A stretch of 64,000 nt of DNA, taken from contig NZ_CAKRDI010000004.1 of the NCBI RefSeq assembly GCF_934309415.1, positions 88,759 through 152,758 of the forward strand, in the 5' to 3' direction. A program made the position numbers and the translations under genes. Positions 57,836 to 64,000 of this stretch are shown here, piece after piece (within the stretch, counting starts at the first letter, position 1; each line of letters begins with the position of its first letter). The notes below the pieces were generated by a model, which had not been told where the DNA came from, made no database searches, and saw only the letters and a program-made list of their open reading frames with translations. The DNA comes from an uncultured Mediterraneibacter sp. (lineage in GTDB: Bacteria > Bacillota > Clostridia > Lachnospirales > Lachnospiraceae).

Positions 57836-57997
57836 AGTGTATTTGAAAAATGCTTTCTGCAAGATATATGTCACAATTTATGGGAGATTTTGTTTGAATG
57901 AGGGCGGCGTAGCGGGCTACGTCAACTGAATGAAGACAAAATATACCGCAAAGTGGGGTATGTAGATTGCAGGAATGATTTTTTAGACACACTCTAG
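57832..57997 (-). repeat. Family B repeat, full copy, providing a stop codon
   Basis: 166 bp, opposite orientation to 45212-45377. CTAGAGTGTATTTGAAAAAT at the left and TTTTTAGACACACTCTAG at the right. Its TAG at 57833-57835 is the stop codon of the second EutS-like gene. It separates that gene from the EutP-like gene. Confidence 0.88.
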
Positions 57998-57998
57998 G

Positions 57999-58062
57999 AC
58001 ATCGTTTTCGAATAACTATACCACTCACTTGTCTGTACGATTGGTATAGTTATTTATGACAC
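57999..58062. repeat. Short family C-like palindrome
   Basis: ACATCGTTTTCGAATAACTATACC pairs inward with GGTATAGTTATTTATGACACGT. The outer sequence ACATCGTTTTC and TAACT matches family C at lon, while the inner stem (ATACC/GGTAT) differs in both arms. It directly adjoins the family B copy and ends ~20 bases before the EutP-like start. Confidence 0.6.
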
Positions 58063-58080
58063 GTTCAGGGAAGGTATAGG

Positions 58081-58608
58081 ATGAAGAAGATATTTTTGAT
58101 GGGGAGAAGTGAAGCTGGTAAGACGTCTTTAACGCAGGCGCTGAAAGGTGAAGAGCTGCATTATGTGAAGACTCAGTATACGAATACCGAAGATGACACA
58201 ATTGATTCCCCGGGAGAATATGCAGAATCGAAGCATTTCAGTGTGGGACTTGCATGCTTTTCATTTGAGGCAGATGTGGTTGCCATGGTGCAGGCGGCAG
58301 ATGAGCCGTTTAATCTATTTGGACCGGGCAGCAGATGTTTTATTCAGCGTCCGTTGATCGGGATTATTACGAAAGTAGATTCCCCATATGCGAATATTCC
58401 GATGGTACGTCAGTGGATGCGTAATGCCGGATGTGAGCGTATCTTTGAGGTCAATAATGTGACGAGGGAAGGTATTGCTGAGCTGATTGAATATCTGGAT
58501 GAGCCAATTGAGAAACTGACTATGCAGCAGGCAGTATTCAAGCAGTCATTGGGATTAAATGACTGGGATCCGTTACCGGAAGGTGTGCAGTATCCGGAGG
58601 GAATATAG
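58081..58608 (+). CDS. EutP/PduV-like GTPase
   Basis: A 175-residue small P-loop protein of the EutP/PduV family. The P-loop is GRSEAGKTSL; IDSPGEYAE stands where DxxG is expected, and ITKVD is the nucleotide-specificity motif. In enteric bacteria PduV attaches to microcompartments and EutP has been linked to acetate kinase activity; neither can be assigned here. It probably belongs with the two shell-protein genes upstream, although a family B repeat and a hairpin now separate them by 245 bases. ATG follows AGGGAAGGTATAGG. A terminator follows. Confidence 0.88.
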   Translation: MKKIFLMGRSEAGKTSLTQALKGEELHYVKTQYTNTEDDTIDSPGEYAESKHFSVGLACFSFEADVVAMVQAADEPFNLFGPGSRCFIQRPLIGIITKVDSPYANIPMVRQWMRNAGCERIFEVNNVTREGIAELIEYLDEPIEKLTMQQAVFKQSLGLNDWDPLPEGVQYPEGI

Positions 58609-58673
58609 AGAAATTAAAGTGAGATGAAATGACAGGAGAGAAGACAGGATCGCCTGTCCAAATAATAAAACAG

Positions 58674-58716
58674 AAAATATCGTCAGCTATGTGTTATGGC
58701 TGGCGATATTTTTTGT
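58674..58716 (+). terminator. Terminator of the EutP-like gene
   Basis: AAAATATCGTCAGC and GCTGGCGATATTTTTT, 14-bp stem with one G-T pair and T6. A smaller hairpin GACAGGatcgCCTGTC lies at 58643-58658. Confidence 0.85.
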
Positions 58717-58718
58717 AT

Positions 58719-58741
58719 TTAGAGTGTGTCTGAAAGATCAG
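58719..58741. repeat. Family B solitary end
   Basis: TTAGAGTGTGTCTGAAAGATC, one end only, directly after the EutP terminator and before a family A copy. Confidence 0.65.
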
Positions 58742-58754
58742 ATAAAAATGCCAG

Positions 58755-58898
58755 GTTACTGTTCACAGGTAATCTGTAAACAGTAACGTATCTCGCCATT
58801 TAGAATCGCCTGCGGCGATGGGCGAGATACATTCAAATAAAAACGTGCATCATCCATGTCAATCAGCAGAGTGATTGACATTGGGTGTGAACAGTAAC
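58755..58898 (+). repeat. Family A repeat, full copy 7
   Basis: 144 bp, forward orientation. Hairpin 2 inner stem CGCCTGCGGCG; hairpin 3 CCATGTCAATCA with TGATTGACATTGG. The sequence from 58899 to 59110 is AT-rich with no gene; it holds only the 20-bp palindrome noted below. Confidence 0.9.
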
Positions 58899-59087
58899 AA
58901 TGCCAGTATCTCTGGCAAAAATATTAGACGTTCCGGTTGTAATTTAAAATCAATTCATATAAACTAATTCAAAGCATATTTCTAATGAATTCTAAAGTGA
59001 ATTTCACGATCTATATTCTATATCACATTTCAGAAGTCTATGCTTTTATCCAACATAAAATTTAGAATGCAGGAGAATGAATCTGTA

Positions 59088-59107
59088 ATGAAACTATATA
59101 GTTTCAT
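59088..59107. promoter_or_regulatory. Perfect 20-bp palindrome
   Basis: ATGAAACTATATAGTTTCAT. It has the size and symmetry of a dimeric repressor site, 300 bases before the first DUF975 gene. No promoter was identified beside it. Confidence 0.4.
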
Positions 59108-59112
59108 GTTAT

Positions 59113-59245
59113 AGCCTGGTTGAAAAATCAATGCTGCAATCTACATGCCCGATTTTCAGTATATTTTACTTTTATTCGGTTAACGTAAGCGGCTATTTAG
59201 TCCTTATTCAAACAAAATCTTTCACAAATTGTGACATACATCTAC
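59113..59245 (+). repeat. Family B repeat, degenerate copy
   Basis: TTGAAAAATCAATGCTGCAATCTACATGCC-type left half, TTATTCGGTTAACGTAAGCGGC in the middle, AAACAAAATCTTTCACAAATTGTGACATACATC-type right half; the terminal TAGAGTG is lost at both ends. Confidence 0.65.
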
Positions 59246-59410
59246 AGTTGATAAGGCAGGTATACATGTTAGATTTAAGATAGTTTGTTCCATTACAGCA
59301 GATAAATTTTCCTGCAAAGAGAAGGAGATGGAAGAAATGTAAGAAAAAAGAGTTATAAAACTGTCAGGAAAAGAAAATGAATGAAAACAAAAGTGTAGGA
59401 GGAACGAAAT

Positions 59411-60112
59411 ATGGTATGGTCAAGAATTGAGTTAAAAAACAGTGCCAAGGATTTACTTCAGCGAGATTACTGGAAGAATGTGCTCGCAGGGGTGATCATT
59501 ATGATTGCGTCGGGAACTGCGTATTCTGCAGTGTCATCGCGGATTGCAAGTCTCAATAAAGGGAGAATCCGGCTTGGATTTTATGGAATCAATTTCATGA
59601 TGTTGTTCGCATCACTGGGAATTATTTTGGTGTCATTTCTGATTGGATTGTCGATCAGTATCGTGCTTTCGTATTTTATCTGGGGGCCTTTGGAGGCAGG
59701 AGGAAAAAGATATTTTCTGGATCAGGGAGAGTGTGGCTCGGAAATAACGGACATTTTTCTGATGGTAACAGAAGAAAGCAGGAGTCTGCGTATTGCCATG
59801 TTGATAAGAAGAGTCATCTGTATTGCCGGAAGCATGCTTCTGATCGTGCCGGGAGTAATCAAACATTATGAATACAAGATGGTTCCGTATTTGCTGATCG
59901 AATATCCGGATATGAAGGTGGAAGAAGTATTTAAAGTGAGTAAACGGATGATGGAAGGAAATAAGTGGGAGGCATTTATCTTGGACTTGTCCTTTTTCGG
60001 ATGGCATGTGCTGGGGATTGCCACATTTGGAATTGTAGAAGTATTTTTTGTTTCACCTTATGTGCATCTGACAGAGGCGGAGTTGTATCGGGCGTTGAGA
60101 AATACTGTCTAA
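59411..60112 (+). CDS. DUF975 family membrane protein
   Basis: A 233-residue integral membrane protein of the DUF975 family. The start MVWSRIELKNSAKDLLQRDY is typical, followed by a hydrophobic segment (VLAGVIIMIASGTAYSAVSS), a second at ~60-85 and further pairs at ~140-160 and ~195-220. Conserved family stretches are FIWGPLEAGGKRYFL, LIVPGVIKHYEYKMVPYLL and SKRMMEGNKWEAFILDLSF, the last near the C-terminus. Function is unknown. A paralogue lies 2.3 kb downstream beyond a transposon relic. ATG follows AGGAGGAACGAAAT. Confidence 0.88.
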   Translation: MVWSRIELKNSAKDLLQRDYWKNVLAGVIIMIASGTAYSAVSSRIASLNKGRIRLGFYGINFMMLFASLGIILVSFLIGLSISIVLSYFIWGPLEAGGKRYFLDQGECGSEITDIFLMVTEESRSLRIAMLIRRVICIAGSMLLIVPGVIKHYEYKMVPYLLIEYPDMKVEEVFKVSKRMMEGNKWEAFILDLSFFGWHVLGIATFGIVEVFFVSPYVHLTEAELYRALRNTV

Positions 60113-60113
60113 G

Positions 60114-60178
60114 TTACATTCAAATAGCCATGTGCATCTTTCAGGTCAATCAGTGTAGTGATTGGCCTGAGAGGGAAC
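60114..60178 (+). repeat. Family A, truncated copy
   Basis: TTACATTCAAATAGCCATGTGCATC and then CAGGTCAATCA...TGATTGGCCTG: the linker and hairpin 3, with the stem again compensated (CAGG/CCTG instead of CATG/CATG). It follows the DUF975 stop closely. Confidence 0.55.
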
Positions 60179-60211
60179 TGGTTTCTATGTTTTATTTTTC
60201 AAAATTTGTCT

Positions 60212-60265
60212 TGAAAAAATGCACACCGCATTCTCGTTACTTTAGTGATGAGTTAGGTGTGCAAA
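60212..60265. repeat. Family D hairpin, copy 2, at the left side of the IS element
   Basis: 54 bp identical to 23797-23850. It is directly followed by AATTCTATT...AATAGAAC (60266-60291), another hairpin that may be the transposon's left end. Confidence 0.85.
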
Positions 60266-60328
60266 ATTCTATTATTTCAAAATAGAACATACGTTTACTT
60301 CTAGTTATACATATGGTACTATATATAC

Positions 60329-60769
60329 ATGGATAAAGATTTATTTATTATTAAAGAAAACAACCTTTCATGTGGTAGAGGATATGTATATTCTTTACAG
60401 TATCATCTGGTTTGGTGCACAAAATACAGAAAACAGGTGCTTAAGGATGGATTGGATGACGAATGTAAAGAAATGCTGAGTGATCTTGCAGAGGAATATA
60501 AATTTCAGATAGTAGCAATGGAAGTTATGCCGGATCATATTCATTTGCTGGTGAATTGTAAGCCACAGTTTTTATTTCAGATAGGATTAAAATTATGAAA
60601 GGAAATCTTGCCCGTCAGCTGTTTCTTTCCCATCCGAAATTAAAGAAAGAGTTATGGGGAGGACATTTATGGAATCCTTCCTATTGTGCTGTTACAAGTG
60701 AGTGACAGAAGCCGTGAGCAGGTATTATCCTATATCGAAGGACAGAAGGAGAAAGAAAAGAGAAAGTGA
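60329..60769 (+). pseudogene. tnpA: IS200/IS605 transposase TnpA, frameshifted
   Basis: The first 89 codons read VYSLQYHLVWCTKYRKQVL and MEVMPDHIHLLVNCKPQF, which includes the HUH metal-binding motif (His-Ile-His). The frame then breaks near 60575. The next frame gives MKGNLARQLFLSHPKLKKEL and WGGHLWNPSYCAVT, and a second break near 60700 is needed to reach SDRSREQVLSYIEGQKEKEK, the region where the catalytic Tyr-bearing helix ends, with stop TGA at 60767-60769. An intact protein would have ~145 residues. Without suppression of two frameshifts no active transposase can be made. Confidence 0.88.
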
Positions 60770-60778
60770 GAGGTCTGC

Positions 60779-62104
60779 ATGCAGAGTATATCCAGCTATG
60801 GAGTAGAAATAAACAAACAGAACCTTCCAATCTGCCATACGCTGAAGGTGTACCGGCAGGCAGTGAGTTATCTGATTCGGGCATATGCCCAGGCGTGGGA
60901 AAGTCTTTCAATAATCAGTAGTCAACAAAAACGATTTAATAAAGCAGAACATCTGGTGCATGGAACCAAAAAGAATCGTGCACAGTTTGATTTCGACCAT
61001 GTTTTTCCGAAGATGCCGTCTTATTTGAGGAGATCTGCAATTCAGCATGCACTCGGAAGTGTCGGTTCCTATAAGAAAAGAATGGAATTATGGGAAAAAG
61101 GAAAACTTTCAGGAAAGCCGAAACTGGTCAGTGAAAATCATGCAATGCCAGTATTTTACCGGGATGTAATGTATAGGAAAACAGAGGGAGAAGAAGATGC
61201 AGCGGATTTAAAATTGTTTGATGGACATGACTAGAAATGGTTTCGGGTAAAGTTAAAACATACCGATCTGGAGTATCTGAGGAGAAAATGGACGGGGAGA
61301 AAAGTTTCAGCTCCAACGTTGGAAAAGCGTCACCATAAGTATTTTCTGAGATTTTCCTATAAAGAAGAGGCTACTTTATCTGAGACTCCTGTGAAGGAAC
61401 AGATTATCTGCAGTGTTGATCTTGGAATTAATACGGATGCTGTCTGTGTGATAATGCAGTCAGATGGAACTGTCCTGGGGAGAAAGTTTATTAATTTTCC
61501 CAGTGATAAAGACCGGATGTACCGTGTATTGGGACGCATCAGCAGATTTCAGAGAACCTGTGGCTCCAAACAAATTCAAAGCAGATGGTCGTATGCCCGA
61601 AGAATGAATAAAGAACTGGCGCAAAAAATTTCATCGGCAATTACAGAGTATGCAGGACAGAATCACGCAGATGTGATTGTTTTTGAGCATTTGGAAATGA
61701 GTGGGAAACAATCAGGAAAAAGAAAGCAGAGACTTCATCTATGGAAAAAACAGGATATTCAGAATCTGTGTGAGCATCAGGCACACAGGAAAGGAATCCG
61801 TATTTCCAGGATTTGTGCCTGGAATACAAGCAGACTTGCATATGATGGAAGTGGAACTGTGGTACGTGATCCAAAGAATCACAGTCTTTGTACATTTCCT
61901 ACAGGAAAACAATATAACTGTGATTTATCGGCAGCATATAATATTGGGGCAAGATATTTTATCAGAGAATTATTAAAACCCTTGCCGGCAACGGAAAGGT
62001 CTTTGCTGGAGGCAAAAGTTCCTTCAGCAAAGCGTAGAACCTCATGTGTTTATGCGGATTTGCTGCAACTTGCAAAAAGAATGCAGCTAAGAGAATCTGT
62101 ATAA
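60779..62104 (+). pseudogene. tnpB: RNA-guided nuclease TnpB with an internal amber codon
   Basis: One continuous frame of 441 codons is interrupted only by TAG at 61232-61234, where related proteins have a Trp (GHD-stop-KWFRVKLKH). The N-terminal helical and WED-like part lies before it. The RuvC domain after it keeps the three acidic residues: VDLGINTDA, IVFEHLEMSGK and CDLSAAYNIGARY. The CxxC zinc finger often found in TnpB is not obvious. TnpB proteins cut DNA guided by an RNA from the element's right end. One TGG-to-TAG change would explain the stop, so inactivation is recent or the codon is read through. Confidence 0.88.
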
Positions 62105-62273
62105 ATACAGGCAGCTATACAGCGGACTACCTGTAATGTGGAAACCAGCCGTATCCGGCATGGTAGATGCGCATAACTGCGCCAGATTCTAAGTTACAGG
62201 CGTATCCGCCGATAGTTAGTCTTGCCGCTTAAAGCGGCTGAGAAGCATGTGACTTTAGTCATGTGAGGTTCAC
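62105..62273 (+). ncRNA. TnpB guide-RNA (omega/reRNA) scaffold, predicted
   Basis: The sequence between the tnpB stop and the transposon right end is rich in pairing: CCTGTAA with TTACAGG, GCGGA with TCCGC, GCCGCttaaaGCGGC, and CATGTGACtttaGTCATGTG just before GGTTCAC. This is the position and build of the omega-RNA of TnpB systems, which is transcribed from the 3' part of tnpB across the right end. The guide would start at 62274 (GAAATTGCAGATGAATTAGA). Boundaries are inferred. Confidence 0.65.
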
Positions 62274-62360
62274 GAAATTGCAGATGAATTAGAACAGGAG
62301 TGTTCTGTGATTCAGAAAATAGTTGATGAATTGGAAAGAATAAGGAAGGAAGACGAATAA
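62274..62360 (+). pseudogene. C-terminal fragment of a gene interrupted by the IS element
   Basis: Directly after the right end, 28 codons read EIADELEQECSVIQKIVDEL and then ERIRKEDE, ending TAA at 62358-62360. The sequence has coding character (charged amphipathic helix, no frame breaks) but no start. It looks like the tail of a gene whose upstream part was cut off by the insertion. The matching N-terminal part is not recognisable to the left of the element. The family is unknown. Confidence 0.45.
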
Positions 62361-62444
62361 GGCTTCTTTTCTCATTCCATTCTCTATTCTATTTCTTAGA
62401 TCTATGCTATGATAGTAATAGAAATAGATGGGAGGGTGAGAGAT

Positions 62445-63146
62445 ATGATGTGGACGAGAATTGAATTAAAAACCAGAGCGAAAATGTTGATACGGCAAAA
62501 CTACTGGAAGAATGTAATTGCAGCATTGATTCTTTCGTTTATAACAGGATCAGCGATTTCTTCAGCATCGTCACGTGCATCAAATGCATCGAATGAAAAT
62601 ACGTCGATAGATATAACAGGAATAACTCCGGGAATAGTCTTTGCAGGGATTGCTGCTGTGAGTGGAATTCTGTTAATAATGCTGGCAGTCCATTTACTGC
62701 TTTCCTATTTCCTTTGGGGACCGTTGGAAGTTGGAGCCAGAAAATATTTCATTGACTGTGAAAATGGAAATGCAGATTTAAAAAGTATTTTTCAAATGGT
62801 AACAGTGGGAAATAACACAATGCGTACTACAATGTTGCTGAAAGAGGTGTTTTGTGTATTATGGGGTGTGTTATTTATCATTCCGGGAATTATTAAATCT
62901 TATGAATACAGGATGATTCCATATTTACTTGCAGAGTATCCGGGAATGGACAGAAAAGAAGTATTTGCAGAGAGCAAACGTATGATGGATGGAAATAAAT
63001 GGGATGCATTTGTTCTTGATCTGTCTTTTATTGGTTGGCATCTTCTTGGAGCAATTACATTAGGAATTGCAGAAGTGCTGTATGTTTCTCCTTATACTTA
63101 TCTGACAGATGCAGAATTATATCGGGTATTGAAAATTAGAGCTTGA
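62445..63146 (+). CDS. DUF975 family membrane protein, second copy
   Basis: A 233-residue paralogue of the protein at 59411-60112. It begins MMWTRIELKTRAKMLIRQNY, followed by a hydrophobic segment (VIAALILSFITGSAISSAS), a Ser/Asn-rich loop, and later LLSYFLWGPLEVGARKYF, LFIIPGIIKSYEYRMIPYLL and SKRMMDGNKWDAFVLDLSFI. About half the positions appear identical to the first copy. Function is unknown. The start ATG 62445 has GGAGGG eight bases upstream; an ATG one codon later is possible. A strong terminator follows. Confidence 0.87.
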   Translation: MMWTRIELKTRAKMLIRQNYWKNVIAALILSFITGSAISSASSRASNASNENTSIDITGITPGIVFAGIAAVSGILLIMLAVHLLLSYFLWGPLEVGARKYFIDCENGNADLKSIFQMVTVGNNTMRTTMLLKEVFCVLWGVLFIIPGIIKSYEYRMIPYLLAEYPGMDRKEVFAESKRMMDGNKWDAFVLDLSFIGWHLLGAITLGIAEVLYVSPYTYLTDAELYRVLKIRA

Positions 63147-63157
63147 TTTAATTTAAG

Positions 63158-63214
63158 AAGGGATTGTGAAATCATTTCAAGAGAGAAAAAGAAATGATTT
63201 TGCAATCCCTTTAA
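63158..63214 (+). terminator. Terminator of the second DUF975 gene
   Basis: AAGGGATTGTgAAATCATTTC pairs with GAAATGATTTtGCAATCCCTT, about 20 bp, followed by TAAAT. Another small hairpin, TGGAAAACgaaatGTTTTCCA, is at 63296-63316 near the end of the minus-strand genes. Confidence 0.8.
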
Positions 63215-63358
63215 ATATACTCAGTAAAATATTCTAACAATCATTCAATACGGAAAAATTGTGCGGCCATTTGGTTGGAAGTCTTTTCAGACAGGTGGAA
63301 AACGAAATGTTTTCCAGGCAAATGCATTTAAATAAAATATTTTTGCAGACGAAGTCTC

Positions 63359-63580
63359 TTAGAACATATTAGTCACATTCGCGCTGTTGAGCTTCATCTG
63401 CTGAATTGCTTCTGCGGCTGCATCTTCAGTTGCGTATAACTGCTCTTCAGCCAGAGTAAGTGCTCCGCAGGAACCAATCAGCTGGATGATATAATTATCG
63501 CCCTGTTTTCTGGCAACTTTGGCTTTGCGGATCACGGAGTTATTTTCAATAATAAATACAACATCATCTTTATTAAACAT
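63359..63580 (-). CDS. Small hypothetical protein (73 aa)
   Basis: Seventy-three residues beginning MFNKDDVVFIIENNSVIRKA. It has a beta-rich first half (VVFIIENNSVIRKAKVARKQ, then DNYIIQLIG) that could form a small SH3/KOW-like barrel, and a C-terminal helix (EDAAAEAIQQMKL). It has no signal peptide. It overlaps the next upstream gene by one base, so the two form an operon. GGATG stands before the ATG. I do not recognise the family. Confidence 0.7.
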   Translation of the reverse strand: MFNKDDVVFIIENNSVIRKAKVARKQGDNYIIQLIGSCGALTLAEEQLYATEDAAAEAIQQMKLNSANVTNMF

Positions 63581-63813
63581 TATTTTACATCCTCTTCATC
63601 AAATTCCAGGGTGATGTAGTTGAACCGATCGTCTTTCCATATTTTCACTACTTTTCCCTTACGTGTCTTTAATCGTTCTCTGTTCTTATAATTCGTACTG
63701 GCCCCATAAGCATGCTCGAGCATGTACCAGTAGGAAGTAGGCAGCTCGTGCTCAACGACTTCCAGATAATCACCAACATTACAGCAATCGGTCTGTTCTG
63801 TTGTGAAATCCAT
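63580..63813 (-). CDS. Small hypothetical protein (77 aa)
   Basis: Seventy-seven residues from ATG 63813 (MDFTTEQTDCCNVGDYLEVV). A TTG three codons earlier has GGGG at good spacing and may be used instead. The second half (RLKTRKGKVVKIWKDDRFNY, then ITLEFDEEDVK) looks like a small beta barrel. It has two adjacent Cys and an aromatic stretch (SYWYMLEHAYG). No family is recognised. The TAA stop overlaps the ATG of the following small gene, so the pair is translationally coupled; their similar predicted fold suggests related function. Confidence 0.68.
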   Translation of the reverse strand: MDFTTEQTDCCNVGDYLEVVEHELPTSYWYMLEHAYGASTNYKNRERLKTRKGKVVKIWKDDRFNYITLEFDEEDVK

Positions 63814-63925
63814 GGTTCTCAATTTCTCATCCCCTTTTTATTTATTCTTGTTTGTCTTCGTATCAATAGCAAAGTCTATTATACTCAGAAATAAGAAAGA
63901 ATGCAATGTATTAAATCAGAAACAT

Positions 63926-64000
63926 GTTACTGTTCACAGCATAGCTGTAAACAGTAACGTATCTCGCCATTTAGAATCGCCTTTGGCGATGGGCGAGATA
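63926..64000 (+). repeat. Family A repeat, copy 8, cut by the window edge
   Basis: Hairpin 1 (GTTACTGTTCACAGC...GTAAACAGTAAC) and most of hairpin 2 (inner stem CGCCTTTGGCG) are present; the sequence ends in GGGCGAGATA. Confidence 0.85.

Larger units (their letters stand above)
60266..62273 (+). mobile_element. Decayed IS200/IS605-type element
   Basis: Contains a Y1 transposase gene broken by two frameshifts, a tnpB gene with one internal stop, and a right end ending GCATGTGACTTTAGTCATGTGAGGTTCAC-like (positions 62244-62273) that is typical of Firmicutes IS605 right ends. The left boundary is not certain; the hairpin at 60266-60291 is the best candidate. Elements of this type move by single-strand cut and paste and leave no terminal inverted repeats or target duplications. 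Confidence 0.85.

Noticed and set aside
5805..63999. Family A copies as a CRISPR array
   Set aside because: The copies are kilobases apart, palindromic and in both orientations, with no spacers between them and no cas genes.
1..64000. tRNA or rRNA genes
   Set aside because: I looked for cloverleaf-type GGTTCGA/CCA patterns and rRNA signatures and saw none I could support; a covariance search would be more reliable.

Overview
The window looks like a chromosomal segment of a low-to-mid GC Gram-positive gut anaerobe of the Lachnospiraceae (Clostridia). An assignment near Mediterraneibacter/[Ruminococcus] or Blautia is inference. The support is a GH112 galactosyl-HexNAc phosphorylase beside a GH42 beta-galactosidase, a T-box in front of thrS, long-form HPF, class III fructose bisphosphatase, HPr kinase, the tig-clpP-clpX-lon-engB order, EutS/EutP genes and a eukaryotic-type HisA.

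Layout. 1-5.8 kb: glycan module (GH42 and GH112 converging on a shared terminator, with a divergent AraC regulator). 5.8-9.7 kb: T-box, thrS and a membrane-anchored polysaccharide deacetylase. 9.7-17.3 kb: ABC exporter, dihydrouridine synthase with a PAP2 phosphatase, pyrG, a symporter relic and a DUF1846 gene. 17.4-24.9 kb: ftsH, a HAD hydrolase, uvrC, hprK and a ROK glucokinase. 25-35.7 kb: class A PBP, YigZ, hpf, typA, an SSB-like protein and dapB-fbp. 35.9-44.4 kb: a short group 2 sigma factor, a small lipoprotein, hisA, two gene fragments, secA, prfB (with the RF2 frameshift) and hom. 44.6-54.6 kb: XRE regulator, CYTH protein, DJ-1 protein, and the tig, clpP, clpX, lon, engB and AI-2E-family run. 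55-64 kb: an FAD oxidoreductase, two EutS-like shell genes with EutP, two DUF975 paralogues flanking a decayed IS200/IS605-type element, and two small hypothetical genes.

Most genes are housekeeping. The striking part is between them. At least four families of small, non-coding, hairpin-forming repeats fill the intergenic gaps. Family A is about 143 bp with three hairpins; there are seven full copies, one cut by the window edge, and several fragments. Its stems differ between copies by paired, compensatory changes. Family B is about 166 bp with ends reading TAGAGTGTGTCTGAAAAAT. Family C is about 159 bp with ends that run into the 3' end of lon. Family D is a 54-bp hairpin present in two identical copies 36 kb apart. 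Several elements sit exactly on stop codons: family B supplies the TAG stop of two genes, and family C ends encode the last residues and TAA stop of lon and of the CYTH gene. A decayed IS605-type element with a recognisable TnpB guide-RNA region, and a second RNA-like relic after lon, complete the picture. No tRNA, rRNA, CRISPR array or prophage was seen.
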